DNA from: Anaerolineaceae bacterium
GTDB lineage: Bacteria > Chloroflexota > Anaerolineae > Aggregatilineales > Phototrophicaceae
Assembly (NCBI GenBank): GCA_020634135.1
Contig: JACKCG010000008.1
Coordinates: forward strand, 97,640-161,639
Direction: 5' to 3'
Length of the DNA stretch: 64,000 nucleotides
Shown here: piece by piece, positions 51,974 through 60,208 of the stretch
Numbering within the stretch: the first letter of the stretch is position 1
Layout: the number at the start of each line of letters is the position of its first letter
Notes under the pieces: model-generated
Database searches by the model: none
Told to the model about the DNA's origin: nothing
What the model saw: only the letters and a program-made list of their open reading frames with translations
Translations under genes and position numbers: made by a program

Positions 51974-52345
51974 TTAAAACTCTAGACCGGCTTCACGAGC
52001 GCCTTCAGCCAGGGCGGCCACGCGGCCATGATACTGGTACCCGCCCCGGTCAAACACGACACGGGTAATCCCCGCCGCTTTAGCGCGTTCGCCCAGCACC
52101 TTGCCAACAATGCGGGCCGCATCTATCTTGTTTTTATCCGCCACCTGCGTGGCGATCTCTTTATCCACCGTAGACGCTGAAACCAGCGTATTCCCGGCTA
52201 CGTCGTCAATCACCTGCACAAAGATGTTGGTATGGCTGCGGAAAACGTTCATCCGCGGGCGGTCTGACGTACCAGAGATAACGTTACGCACACGACGGTG
52301 GCGACGCGCACGCGACTCGTATTTTTGCTTGGCTGTACTGCTCAT
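51974..52345 (-). CDS. rplR: 50S ribosomal protein L18
   Basis: 123 residues. Binds 5S rRNA. Seen: RRHRRVRNVISGTSDRPRMNVFRS and the C-terminal FDRGGYQYHGRVAALAEGAREAGLEF split signature. Normal length and position. Confidence 0.97.
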   Translation of the reverse strand: MSSTAKQKYESRARRHRRVRNVISGTSDRPRMNVFRSHTNIFVQVIDDVAGNTLVSASTVDKEIATQVADKNKIDAARIVGKVLGERAKAAGITRVVFDRGGYQYHGRVAALAEGAREAGLEF

Positions 52346-52418
52346 AGTCTTCTACCAACCTTTTTCAGCAACTTGCCTCAGCCAGCCGCTGGTACCCCAG
52401 CAGCCCACCACTGATGAT

Positions 52419-52967
52419 CTAATTGGTCTTGCCTGCTTTACCGGCCTTGCGGCGGATCACTTCGTCACTGTAACGCACACCCTTGCCCAGATAGGGTTCC
52501 GGTGGGCGCAGTTCCCGAATGTTAGAGGCTACCTGCCCGACCACCTGTTTGTCAATCCCATCCACATGCACCAGGGTCGGGTTACGCCCCTCCACCGAAA
52601 ACGCGATTCCTTCCGGCGGATTGATGACAATTTCGTGGGAATACCCCAGCTTCATCACCAGGTCATTCCCGCGCAGTTCACCGCTGTAGCCAACACCCTG
52701 TACCACCAGAGTCTTGCGGAAGCCGTCCGATACGCCCGTCACCAGGTTGGCGACCAGCGCCCGTGTGAGGCCATGCAGCGCCCGGTGGCGCCGGTTATCA
52801 GTCGGACGCTCCACGATGATCTGCCCGGCGTCTTCCTTGATGGACATCTCCGGGTGAATCGTGATGGACAGTTCGCCTTTAGGCCCCTTGACCAGGACAT
52901 CCTGGCCGTCAATCTTCACCGTGACCTTGTTCGGCACGGCGATGGGTTTCTTACCAATACGTGACAT
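52419..52967 (-). CDS. rplF: 50S ribosomal protein L6
   Basis: 182 residues. Binds near the sarcin-ricin loop. MSRIGKKPIAVPNKV at the N-terminus, VVQGVGYSGELRGNDLV in the middle, and PEPYLGKGVRYSDEVIRRKAGKAGK at the end are typical. Note a 73-bp gap before rplR. Confidence 0.97.
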   Translation of the reverse strand: MSRIGKKPIAVPNKVTVKIDGQDVLVKGPKGELSITIHPEMSIKEDAGQIIVERPTDNRRHRALHGLTRALVANLVTGVSDGFRKTLVVQGVGYSGELRGNDLVMKLGYSHEIVINPPEGIAFSVEGRNPTLVHVDGIDKQVVGQVASNIRELRPPEPYLGKGVRYSDEVIRRKAGKAGKTN

Positions 52968-52979
52968 CGCAAATACCCC

Positions 52980-53384
52980 TTACCACACGTAACACAGGAC
53001 TTCGCCGCCCACACGCTTGCGGCGGGCTTCCTGTGCGGTCATCACCCCCTGCGGGGTGGTCACAATGGCGATGCCAATCCCACTCATCACGCGCGGCAAG
53101 TCGTAGCGGTTCCGGTAGATACGCCGGCCTGGTTTGCTCACCCGTTCGAGCTTGGTGATAACCGGGCGGCGTTCGCGCCGGGAGCCGTAGTACTTGAGCG
53201 TGATGTGGATCATCGGGACTGGGGTTTCATCACCAACCGAATATGTCTCGATATAGCCTTCATCCTTGAGGATGCGGGCGATCTCTACCTTGATTTTTGA
53301 CTTCGGCACTTCCACTGTGGCTTTACCTGCCATCAGGGCGTTCCGAATGCGTGTCAACATATCGCTAATCGGGTCGCTAACCAT
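52980..53384 (-). CDS. rpsH: 30S ribosomal protein S8
   Basis: 134 residues from ATG at 53384. In E. coli S8 represses the spc operon by binding its own message. Seen: DPISDMLTRIRNALMAGK and the C-terminal GIGIAIVTTPQGVMTAQEARRK. Normal length. Confidence 0.97.
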   Translation of the reverse strand: MVSDPISDMLTRIRNALMAGKATVEVPKSKIKVEIARILKDEGYIETYSVGDETPVPMIHITLKYYGSRRERRPVITKLERVSKPGRRIYRNRYDLPRVMSGIGIAIVTTPQGVMTAQEARRKRVGGEVLCYVW

Positions 53385-53397
53385 GACCACGCTCCTC

Positions 53398-53604
53398 CTA
53401 CCAGCTCGACTTGACCACACCAGGGATTTTGCCCTGGAGCGCCAGTTCACGGAAATGAATACGGCATAACCCGAAACGGCGGATATAGCCGTGCGGACGA
53501 CCGCACACTTTCCCCGAATTCGAGTCTACAAACTGGCAGCGATTGTGGACCCGGACTTTATATTTACGCCGCGTTTCGCGGGCGACCATTGATTTCTTTG
53601 CCAT
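53398..53604 (-). CDS. rpsN: 30S ribosomal protein S14 with a modified zinc motif
   Basis: 68 residues. Short, zinc-type S14 (MAKKSMVARETRRKYKVRVHN; ELALQGKIPGVVKSSW). The usual CxxC is stretched: the first Cys and the second (RCQFVDSNSGKVCGRPH) are ten residues apart, and the last pair is CRIH instead of CRIC. Zinc binding may therefore use C-x10-C and C-x2-H. Confidence 0.95.
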   Translation of the reverse strand: MAKKSMVARETRRKYKVRVHNRCQFVDSNSGKVCGRPHGYIRRFGLCRIHFRELALQGKIPGVVKSSW

Positions 53605-53615
53605 AAGTTTCTGTC

Positions 53616-54161
53616 CTAGTTCTCGCGGAAAGGCATCCCAAGCAGCTTGAGCAAGCGGCGGCCTTCCTCATCCGTTTGAGCGCTGGTGACGATGGTAATT
53701 TCCATGCCCCGAACTTTGTCGATCTTGTCGTACTGGATTTCCGGGAAGATCAACTGCTCACGCAAACCAATGGTGTAGTTCCCGCGTCCATCCATCTTGG
53801 ACGAGACACCACGAAAGTCGCGGACACGCGGCAGGCCAATATTCATCAGCCGGTCAAGCAGTGCCCACATCTTCTGGCCGCGCAGGGTGACTTTCACGCC
53901 GATGGCGCGTCCCTCACGCAGTTTGAAGGTGGCAATGCTCTTGCGTGCTTTGGTAATAATCGGCTGTTGCCCGGTGATGCTGCGCAGGTCTTCCACGGCG
54001 GCGTCAAGCGCCTTCGGGTTATCCATCGCCTCACCGAGGCCGATATTCACCACCAACTTTTCAACACGCGGCACTTCCATCACATTACGATAGTTGAACT
54101 CGTCCATCAAGGCAGGGACGATTTCTTCCCGGTAGCGGGTTTGTAGTACGTGCTTATTCAT
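53616..54161 (-). CDS. rplE: 50S ribosomal protein L5
   Basis: 181 residues. 5S rRNA-binding protein of the central protuberance. Seen: NVMEVPRVEKLVVNIGLGEA, AFKLREGRAIGVKVTLRG with AT-FKLR, and PEIQYDKIDKVRGMEITIVTSA. Normal length. Confidence 0.97.
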   Translation of the reverse strand: MNKHVLQTRYREEIVPALMDEFNYRNVMEVPRVEKLVVNIGLGEAMDNPKALDAAVEDLRSITGQQPIITKARKSIATFKLREGRAIGVKVTLRGQKMWALLDRLMNIGLPRVRDFRGVSSKMDGRGNYTIGLREQLIFPEIQYDKIDKVRGMEITIVTSAQTDEEGRRLLKLLGMPFREN

Positions 54162-54182
54162 GATACGTTCCCTCGCTCCGGT

Positions 54183-54506
54183 CTAATCAATATCGGCATT
54201 GCACTTCTTGCAGAAGCGCGTCCTGTGGCCGTTACTCTTTTGACGATAGCCGATCCGGGTGCGCTTATCGCACTTCGGGCAGACCAGCATCACATTCGAT
54301 GCATCCAGCGGCGCATTGAATTCGAGAATCTGGGCCGGAATCTGGCGGTTGCCCGCCTGCCGTGCTTTTTCATGCTTCTTGCCCAGGTTCACGCCACTCA
54401 CCACGACCCGCCCCTGCTTCACGAGCACCTGGATCACTTCACCGCGATCCCCGATGTCTTTTCCGGCGATCACTTCAACCGTGTCGCCCTTCTTTATCCG
54501 TTGCAT
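54183..54506 (-). CDS. rplX: 50S ribosomal protein L24
   Basis: 107 residues from ATG 54506. KOW motif KKGDTVEVIAGKDIGDRGEV starts the protein; VCPKCDKRTRIGY and FCKKCNADID give a C-terminal zinc-ribbon-like CxxC pair seen in many lineages. L24 starts 50S assembly. Confidence 0.96.
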   Translation of the reverse strand: MQRIKKGDTVEVIAGKDIGDRGEVIQVLVKQGRVVVSGVNLGKKHEKARQAGNRQIPAQILEFNAPLDASNVMLVCPKCDKRTRIGYRQKSNGHRTRFCKKCNADID

Positions 54507-54522
54507 CTGCCTACTCCCAAAC

Positions 54523-54894
54523 CTACAACGTTTCCGGCGCGAGCGATACGATCTTGAGAAATCCTTTGTCGCGCAGTTCACGGGCCACCGGGCCAAAGAC
54601 GCGGGTGCCACGCGGATTGGTCAGGTCGTCGGCCAGCAGCACCGCCGCGTTATCATCAAACTTGATATACGAGCCATCGCTGCGCCGGTATTCTTTCGCG
54701 GTGCGGACGATGACCGCCTTGACCACATCACTCTTCTTGACGTTGCCATCACTGGTCGCTGACTTAACAGCAGCGACCACAATATCCCCGACACGCCCAT
54801 ACTTCCGCCGTGAACCGCCCAACACACGGATGACGAGCAGCTCGCGCGCCCCGGTGTTGTCGGCCACGACCAGGCGAGACTCAGTCTGGATCAT
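54523..54894 (-). CDS. rplN: 50S ribosomal protein L14
   Basis: 123 residues. MIQTESRLVVADNTGARELLVI and the C-terminal RELRDKGFLKIVSLAPETL are diagnostic. L14 forms a bridge to 16S rRNA. It overlaps the rpsQ stop by four bases. Confidence 0.97.
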   Translation of the reverse strand: MIQTESRLVVADNTGARELLVIRVLGGSRRKYGRVGDIVVAAVKSATSDGNVKKSDVVKAVIVRTAKEYRRSDGSYIKFDDNAAVLLADDLTNPRGTRVFGPVARELRDKGFLKIVSLAPETL

Positions 54895-55217
54895 GACTCC
54901 ACCTCCTCAGCCGCATCAGCGTCATCATCTTCCGTGATGGCACCGGCAACCGGGGTCAGGACGCGCCCAGCGGCGCTTTCCAGTACCTTTTCAACGACCC
55001 AGCGCTTATTCTTGCTCAGGGGCATACTTTCCACGATCTGCACCACCGAACCGACTTCAATGGCGTTCGATTCATCGTGCGCCATCACCTTCTTGGTGGA
55101 GCGGACCACTTTCTTGTAAACCCGGTGGGCCTTCCGTCGTTCAATTGCCACGACGACTGTTTTATCCATTTTGTCACTGACTACGCGGCCAACCAGCCGC
55201 CGCCGAGTATTAGCCAT
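54891..55217 (-). CDS. rpsQ: 30S ribosomal protein S17
   Basis: 108 residues. LVGRVVSDKMDKTVVVAIER and the VGSVVQIVESMPLSKNKRWVV block are typical. It carries an acidic C-terminal tail of about 25 residues (TEDDDADAAEEVES), beyond the usual 85 residues. Confidence 0.96.
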   Translation of the reverse strand: MANTRRRLVGRVVSDKMDKTVVVAIERRKAHRVYKKVVRSTKKVMAHDESNAIEVGSVVQIVESMPLSKNKRWVVEKVLESAAGRVLTPVAGAITEDDDADAAEEVES

Positions 55218-55437
55218 TATCGCCGCCCTCCTGACGCAGCAGCGCCGCCGCCAGTTCCCGCTCGCGCAGGACAGTTTTGAACTGCGCGATCTCGCGCCGC
55301 GTCCGGCGCGGCATATTGGTGTCTTCTAACTGCCCGGATGCTTCCTGGAAGCGGAAGTTGAACATCGCTTCTTTACGGTCTTCAATAGCATCCAGAATTT
55401 CTTCGTCGGTCATCTTACGAATGTCTTTGGTGTTCAT
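55210..55437 (-). CDS. rpmC: 50S ribosomal protein L29
   Basis: 75 residues. Two-helix protein near the exit tunnel: RKMTDEEILDAIEDRKEAMFN and RREIAQFKTVLRERE are diagnostic. Overlaps rplP and rpsQ by a few bases each, showing tight coupling. Confidence 0.95.
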   Translation of the reverse strand: MNTKDIRKMTDEEILDAIEDRKEAMFNFRFQEASGQLEDTNMPRRTRREIAQFKTVLRERELAAALLRQEGGDNG

Positions 55438-55874
55438 GATTGGCTGATCTCCTGCCCGGAAATCGGGTCGTAGCGCTTCACGAACTTGGTTTTGCAGGGC
55501 AGTTTAAAGCCCGCCAACCGCAGCGCCTCGCGGGCGTCTTCTTCAGGAATACCGCCCATCTCGAACAACACCCGTCCCGGCTTAATCACCGCGACATAAA
55601 ACTCAACCGACCCTTTACCGCTACCCATACGGGTTTCAGCGGCTTTTTGCGTAACCGGCTTATCCGGGAAGACCCGGATCCAGACCTTGCCGCGCCGGCG
55701 GGTATAGCGCACCATCGTGCGCCGGGCCGCTTCGATCTGGCGGGCAGTGAGCCACACCGGCTCCAGCGCCTGGAGGCCGTATTCCCCGAAGGAGACGACA
55801 TTACCGCGAGTCGCCTTACCCTTCATCCGGCCACGCATTTGCTTGCGGTACTTCATTCGCTTTGGCATCAACAT
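55434..55874 (-). CDS. rplP: 50S ribosomal protein L16
   Basis: 146 residues; ATG 55874 has GAGGAA seven bases upstream. MPKRMKYRKQMRGRMKG, FGEYGLQALEPVWLTARQIEAARR and GSGKGSVEFYVAVIKPGRVLFEMGG are the L16 signatures, here noted as separate blocks. It helps form the A-site tRNA pocket. Confidence 0.97.
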   Translation of the reverse strand: MLMPKRMKYRKQMRGRMKGKATRGNVVSFGEYGLQALEPVWLTARQIEAARRTMVRYTRRRGKVWIRVFPDKPVTQKAAETRMGSGKGSVEFYVAVIKPGRVLFEMGGIPEEDAREALRLAGFKLPCKTKFVKRYDPISGQEISQS

Positions 55875-55898
55875 AGTTACGTTCCTCGCGCCGGGCCG

Positions 55899-56573
55899 CT
55901 ACGGGCTGACGTAGACATCCTGTTTCGGCTCGGACTTCTGTTGTTCTTGCAAAACCTCACCCTTGTAAATCCACACCTTGATGCCAATGCGCCCAAAGGT
56001 GGTGAGCGCCTCAGCCGTGCCGTAATCAATCTGGGCACGCAGGGTATTACGGGGGATGCGGCCTTCGCTCTGCCATTCCCGGCGGGCCATATCCGCGCCC
56101 GCCAGACGCCCGCTGACTTCGATCTTAATCCCGAGGCCGCCCTGGCGCATGGCCTGGCCGATAGCGCGCTTGATGGCGCGGCTGTGGCCGATACGGCGGA
56201 CGAGCTGGTCAGCAATATTGACGGCGACCAGCGTCGCATCCAGGTCGGGCTTGTCAATCTCGGTGACTTCCACTTTGACTTTCTTATCCGTCAGCTTTTC
56301 CAACCCGGTGCGCAGTTCCTTGACGGCTTCCCCCTTGCGTCCGATCAGAATACCCGGACGGGCGGTGTGAATATTGACAAGAATCTGGTTGGGATACCGT
56401 TCGATTTCGATGCGGGAGACCCCGGCACGCGCCCCTTCTTTCCGAATATAGCGGCGAATGGTGAAGTCTTCGTGCAGCAGTTCGGTATAACGCCCGCCTT
56501 CAGCGTACCAGCGGGCATCCCAATCCCGGTTGATCTTCAGACGGAACCCGATGGGATGTACTTTGCGGCCCAT
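55899..56573 (-). CDS. rpsC: 30S ribosomal protein S3
   Basis: 224 residues. MGRKVHPIGFRLKINRDWD and the KH domain HTARPGILIGRKGEAVKELR are diagnostic; GRLAGADMARREW and GRIPRNTLRAQIDYG lie in the C-terminal domain. It lines the mRNA entry channel. Normal length. Confidence 0.97.
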   Translation of the reverse strand: MGRKVHPIGFRLKINRDWDARWYAEGGRYTELLHEDFTIRRYIRKEGARAGVSRIEIERYPNQILVNIHTARPGILIGRKGEAVKELRTGLEKLTDKKVKVEVTEIDKPDLDATLVAVNIADQLVRRIGHSRAIKRAIGQAMRQGGLGIKIEVSGRLAGADMARREWQSEGRIPRNTLRAQIDYGTAEALTTFGRIGIKVWIYKGEVLQEQQKSEPKQDVYVSP

Positions 56574-56915
56574 TTATGCCTCCTCCCGCTCTGACAGAAC
56601 GATGGTGACGTGGGAAGTACGGCGGACCCGCGGCTTATAACGCCCGCGTGCCCCGGCCTTCATGCGCTTCAAGCGTGGGCCTTCATCTGCAAAAATACGC
56701 GCCACGTATAAATTATCGCCATTTAAGTCGAAGTTATTTTCCGCGTTGGCGACTGCCGAAGTCAGGGTCTTATGAACCAGGTCGGCGCCCTTCTGTGGCA
56801 TAAACTTCAACACTGTGAGCGCCTGCTGCGCCCCCATCCCGCGCACCTGGTCACACACCAGCCGCAGTTTCTGTGGCGATATGGACAAAAAGGTGGTTTT
56901 CGCCTTGATTTCCAT
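56574..56915 (-). CDS. rplV: 50S ribosomal protein L22
   Basis: 113 residues from ATG 56915. SISPQKLRLVCDQVRGM and the tunnel-loop region RMKAGARGRYKPRVRRTSHVTIVL identify L22. It abuts rpsC with no spacer. Confidence 0.97.
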   Translation of the reverse strand: MEIKAKTTFLSISPQKLRLVCDQVRGMGAQQALTVLKFMPQKGADLVHKTLTSAVANAENNFDLNGDNLYVARIFADEGPRLKRMKAGARGRYKPRVRRTSHVTIVLSEREEA

Positions 56916-56925
56916 TGCTCTCTCC

Positions 56926-57195
56926 TTATCGCTTCTTCTCGACCATGTGGCCGCGATAAGTACGGGTCGGCGCGAACTCACCCAGCTTGTGACCGACCAT
57001 GTTTTCGGTGATATAGATCGGGACATGCCGGCGCCCGTCATGCACCGCGATGGTATGGCCCACCATCTGCGGGAAGATCGTGCTGGCGCGGCTCCAGGTA
57101 CGGATCACCACTTTCTTGCTTTCCTGATTCAGCTTCTCAACTTTTTTGAGGAGCTTGGGGCTAATGAAAGGCCCCTTCTTCAATGAACGCGACAT
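56926..57195 (-). CDS. rpsS: 30S ribosomal protein S19
   Basis: 89 residues. MSRSLKKGPFISPKLLKKVE and IPQMVGHTIAVHDGRRHVPI with ENMVGHKLGEFAPTRTYRGH are S19 signatures. Head protein of the 30S subunit. Normal length. Confidence 0.97.
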   Translation of the reverse strand: MSRSLKKGPFISPKLLKKVEKLNQESKKVVIRTWSRASTIFPQMVGHTIAVHDGRRHVPIYITENMVGHKLGEFAPTRTYRGHMVEKKR

Positions 57196-57231
57196 AACTT
57201 CTTCCTCAGCTCACTACAGCCCGTGTGGTTA

Positions 57232-58065
57232 TTAACGCTTCTTACCACGCCGCCGGACAATAAAACGGTCGGTGCGACGATTGGTGCGGGTGCGTTTGCC
57301 CAGGGCCGGCTTGCCCCAGGGGGTCTTGGGCGCCGCCATACCGATTGGAGAGCGCCCCTCACCACCACCATGCGGGTGGCTGCCGGGGTCCATCGCGATA
57401 CCGCGTACTGAAGGCCGCCAGCCCATCCAGCGTCTGCGCCCGGCTTTACCCAGCTTCACGTTGCCATGATCGGTGTTCCCGACCTGGCCGATGGTTGCCA
57501 TGCAGCGGTCATTGACCAAGCGCATCTCACCGCTGGGCATACGGACCTGGGCATACGCCCCTTCCTTCGCCAGCAGCTGGGCCGAAACCCCGGCGGCGCG
57601 GGCGATCTTACCGCCCCGCCCTGGCTCAAATTCAATGTTGTGAATTTGCGTACCCACCGGGATGTCGCGGATTTCCATCGCGTTCCCCGTGCGGAATTCA
57701 GCCTTCTCACCGTTGCCAACGGTATCACCCACTTTTAAGCCGAGTGGGGCGACAATATAGCGCTTCTCGCCGTCTTCGTATTCCAGCAAGGCAATCCGCG
57801 CTGAGCGGTTCGGGTCATACTCAATCGAGGCAACCGTCGCCGTGCAGTCGAACTTATTGCGCTTGAAGTCAATAATCCGATAGCGCCGCTTATGACCGCC
57901 ACCCCGGTGACGCACGGTGATCCGCCCCGAATTGTTGCGGCCACCCCGGCGGCGCAGCGGTTCGGTCAAAGACCGTTCTGGCCGCGATCTGGTGATTTCA
58001 TCGAAACTGTGGCCCGTCATCCCCCGGCGGCCTGCCGAGGTGGGCTTATAAACTTTTACCGGCAT
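57232..58065 (-). CDS. rplB: 50S ribosomal protein L2
   Basis: 277 residues. RGGGHKRRYRIIDFKRNKFD, EYDPNRSARIALLEYEDG, and MDPGSHPHGGGEGRSPIGM with the catalytic-region histidine are typical. L2 is needed for subunit joining and peptidyl transfer. Confidence 0.98.
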   Translation of the reverse strand: MPVKVYKPTSAGRRGMTGHSFDEITRSRPERSLTEPLRRRGGRNNSGRITVRHRGGGHKRRYRIIDFKRNKFDCTATVASIEYDPNRSARIALLEYEDGEKRYIVAPLGLKVGDTVGNGEKAEFRTGNAMEIRDIPVGTQIHNIEFEPGRGGKIARAAGVSAQLLAKEGAYAQVRMPSGEMRLVNDRCMATIGQVGNTDHGNVKLGKAGRRRWMGWRPSVRGIAMDPGSHPHGGGEGRSPIGMAAPKTPWGKPALGKRTRTNRRTDRFIVRRRGKKR

Positions 58066-58079
58066 AATCTTTACCCCAC

Positions 58080-58376
58080 CTACAGGTTATACAACTCAAT
58101 CGAGTCGCCGTCGGCCAGTGTTACAACGGCCTTCTTCCACTGTTTAGTGCGCACATACCAGTTGCGCCCGCGTTTCCCGCGTTTGGCGGGCATCACCATC
58201 GTATTCACATTGGTCACGGAGACATCAAAGATGGTCTCTACCGCTTCCTTAATCTGAATCTTGTTGGCGCCTGACGCGACTTCAAATACGTACTGATTCA
58301 GGTCTTCCGCCTGGATATTCGACTTTTCACTGACAACCGGGCGTACCAGCACGTCGTACAGGTGCAGTTCAGCCAT
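58080..58376 (-). CDS. rplW: 50S ribosomal protein L23
   Basis: 98 residues. YDVLVRPVVSEKSNIQAED and ANKIQIKEAVETIFDVSV, then VNTMVMPAKRGKRGR, identify L23. It forms the docking site for trigger factor and SRP at the tunnel exit. Confidence 0.97.
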   Translation of the reverse strand: MAELHLYDVLVRPVVSEKSNIQAEDLNQYVFEVASGANKIQIKEAVETIFDVSVTNVNTMVMPAKRGKRGRNWYVRTKQWKKAVVTLADGDSIELYNL

Positions 58377-58378
58377 GA

Positions 58379-59011
58379 TTACTTCTCCTTGCCCCAGATG
58401 CCGCTGATAACATCCAGCGCATCCAACGGGATCACGACCCGGTCATATTGCAGCAGGTCACGGATATTCAGGTAGCTGGCACGCAGGTAACGGGCGTCAT
58501 CCAGGTTCATGATGCTGCGCTCAACCGATTCGTTGCGCTCGGCCAGCAGCACCAGCGCCGAGTTCCCTTCGCCGACCACTGCATCCAGCGTCTGGCGCAT
58601 CTGGCGGGTGTTGGGGGTGTCCATCTCTAACGAGTCCACCACCACCACCTGCTCATCACGCAGCAGGGCGCTCAAGGCACAGCGGATGGCCTGACGGCGC
58701 ATCTTCTTGGGCATCTGCAGGTCGTGCGAGTGCGGGCGCGGCCCTTTGGGGCGGCCACCACCGACGAACTGGGTCGCATCGCGCGAACCATGCCGGGCGC
58801 GGCCTGTACCCTTCTGACGATACCACTTGGCGGATGTCCGGCTGACTTCGCCGCGCCGCTTAACTTTAGCCGTCCCCAGACGGGCATTCGCCATCTGGCG
58901 CACATAAGCCTGGTGCATCAGGCCGACATTCACTTCGACTTCAAAAATATCGGCGGGCAGGTCAACAGTTTTCACCTGCTTGCCGGTCATATCCTTCACT
59001 GAGACTTCCAT
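58379..59011 (-). CDS. rplD: 50S ribosomal protein L4
   Basis: 210 residues. VKRRGEVSRTSAKWYRQKGTG and ARHGSRDATQFVGGGRPKGP mark the tunnel loop. In E. coli L4 represses the S10 operon; no equivalent leader could be identified here. Confidence 0.97.
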   Translation of the reverse strand: MEVSVKDMTGKQVKTVDLPADIFEVEVNVGLMHQAYVRQMANARLGTAKVKRRGEVSRTSAKWYRQKGTGRARHGSRDATQFVGGGRPKGPRPHSHDLQMPKKMRRQAIRCALSALLRDEQVVVVDSLEMDTPNTRQMRQTLDAVVGEGNSALVLLAERNESVERSIMNLDDARYLRASYLNIRDLLQYDRVVIPLDALDVISGIWGKEK

Positions 59012-59042
59012 CGAAACTTACTCCTCTCGCCTCGCCGGGGCG

Positions 59043-59687
59043 CTACTTGCCGCGACGACGCGGACGCGCCGGTTTAATCAGGACGATACCGCCGTTCGCG
59101 CCAGGAATAGATCCTCTCACGGCCAGAAGATCACGCTCTGCGTCAATCACCACGACTTCCAGATTCTCCGTAGTGACCCGATCACTCCCCATGTGACCAC
59201 TCATGCGCAGCCCCTTGAGGGTACGACCGGGGAAAGAGTTCTGGCCGACAGAACCGGGGGCGCGTTCACGGTCAGACTGACCGTGTGTTTTCGGCTGGCG
59301 GTTGAAACCGTGCCGTTTGATCGTCCCGGCGAAACCCCGCCCTTTACTCGTACCGATCACATCCACACGTTCGCCGGTGGCGAATACGTCTACTTTAATT
59401 TCCTGCCCTTCCGCCACGTCCAGTTCGCCATCACGCACGCGGAATTCACGCAGGTAACGCAAAGCGGGCAGGTTGTTCCGGTGCAGGTGTCCGAGCTGGC
59501 CCTTGGTCAGGCGCTGTGGCTTGGTTTCCCCAAAGCCCAACTGCACCGCCACATACCCATCCCGTTCCGCAGTCCGCACCTGTGTCACATAACACGGGCC
59601 GGCCTGGATGACAGTCACCGGGATGACATTCCCGTTACTGTCAAAAATCTGGGTCATGCCCACTTTTTTGCCGATGATGCCCTTCAT
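59043..59687 (-). CDS. rplC: 50S ribosomal protein L3
   Basis: 214 residues from ATG 59687. MKGIIGKKVGMTQIFDSNG and the long-loop region KGRGFAGTIKRHGFNRQPKTHG, with GQNSFPGRTLKGLRMSGHMG, identify L3, an early assembly protein. A 111-bp gap separates it from rpsJ. Confidence 0.97.
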   Translation of the reverse strand: MKGIIGKKVGMTQIFDSNGNVIPVTVIQAGPCYVTQVRTAERDGYVAVQLGFGETKPQRLTKGQLGHLHRNNLPALRYLREFRVRDGELDVAEGQEIKVDVFATGERVDVIGTSKGRGFAGTIKRHGFNRQPKTHGQSDRERAPGSVGQNSFPGRTLKGLRMSGHMGSDRVTTENLEVVVIDAERDLLAVRGSIPGANGGIVLIKPARPRRRGK

Positions 59688-59798
59688 AATTTCGCCTCCA
59701 GAGAGATGCTGCACCGGCAGCCAGTGCATCTAACGCACTCCCTCATAAATTGGTCAGGCGCATTGGCGAATACCCCGGCGGAGTACCCGCATACGCCG

Positions 59799-60104
59799 TT
59801 ACTTCACGACAATATCAACGCCCGCTGGCAAATTTAAGCGCATCAGCGCGTCAATGGTTTTAGCGTCCGGGTCCAGGACATCAATCAGGCGCTTGTGAGT
59901 GCGAATCTCAAAATGTTCCTGGGAGTCCTTGTCAATAAACGGAGACCGGCGCACCGTAAACCGTTCAATGCGGGTGGGCAGGGGAACCGGGCCAACAACC
60001 TGCGCTCCGGTGCGTTCTGCCGTTTCCACAATCCGCAGTACCGATTGATCGAGTACGCGATGGTCATACGCCTTCAGCCAGATACGAATTTTGTTCCTAA
60101 CCAT
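59799..60104 (-). CDS. rpsJ: 30S ribosomal protein S10
   Basis: 101 residues from ATG 60104, eight bases after AGAGG; the in-frame ATG at 60110 is too close to that site. IRIWLKAYDHRVLDQSVLRIV and GPVPLPTRIERFTVRRSPFIDKDSQEHFEIR blocks are typical. Also the NusE antitermination factor. Confidence 0.97.
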   Translation of the reverse strand: MVRNKIRIWLKAYDHRVLDQSVLRIVETAERTGAQVVGPVPLPTRIERFTVRRSPFIDKDSQEHFEIRTHKRLIDVLDPDAKTIDALMRLNLPAGVDIVVK

Positions 60105-60155
60105 AGTCATGTCCTCTTTGGCACTGGCCGGCCCCAGCAGTGGGATTGAAGGTAA

Positions 60156-60175
60156 GGGCGGGTCAAAACCCGCCC
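60156..60175. other. Hairpin between tuf and rpsJ
   Basis: GGGCGGGT-CAAA-ACCCGCCC forms an 8-bp stem. On the minus (transcribed) strand the loop is TTTG and no T run follows, so it may modulate rather than stop transcription. Confidence 0.55.
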
Positions 60176-60208
60176 CACCTTAGCAACCGGCGCTTTTGGC
60201 CTGGCGCT

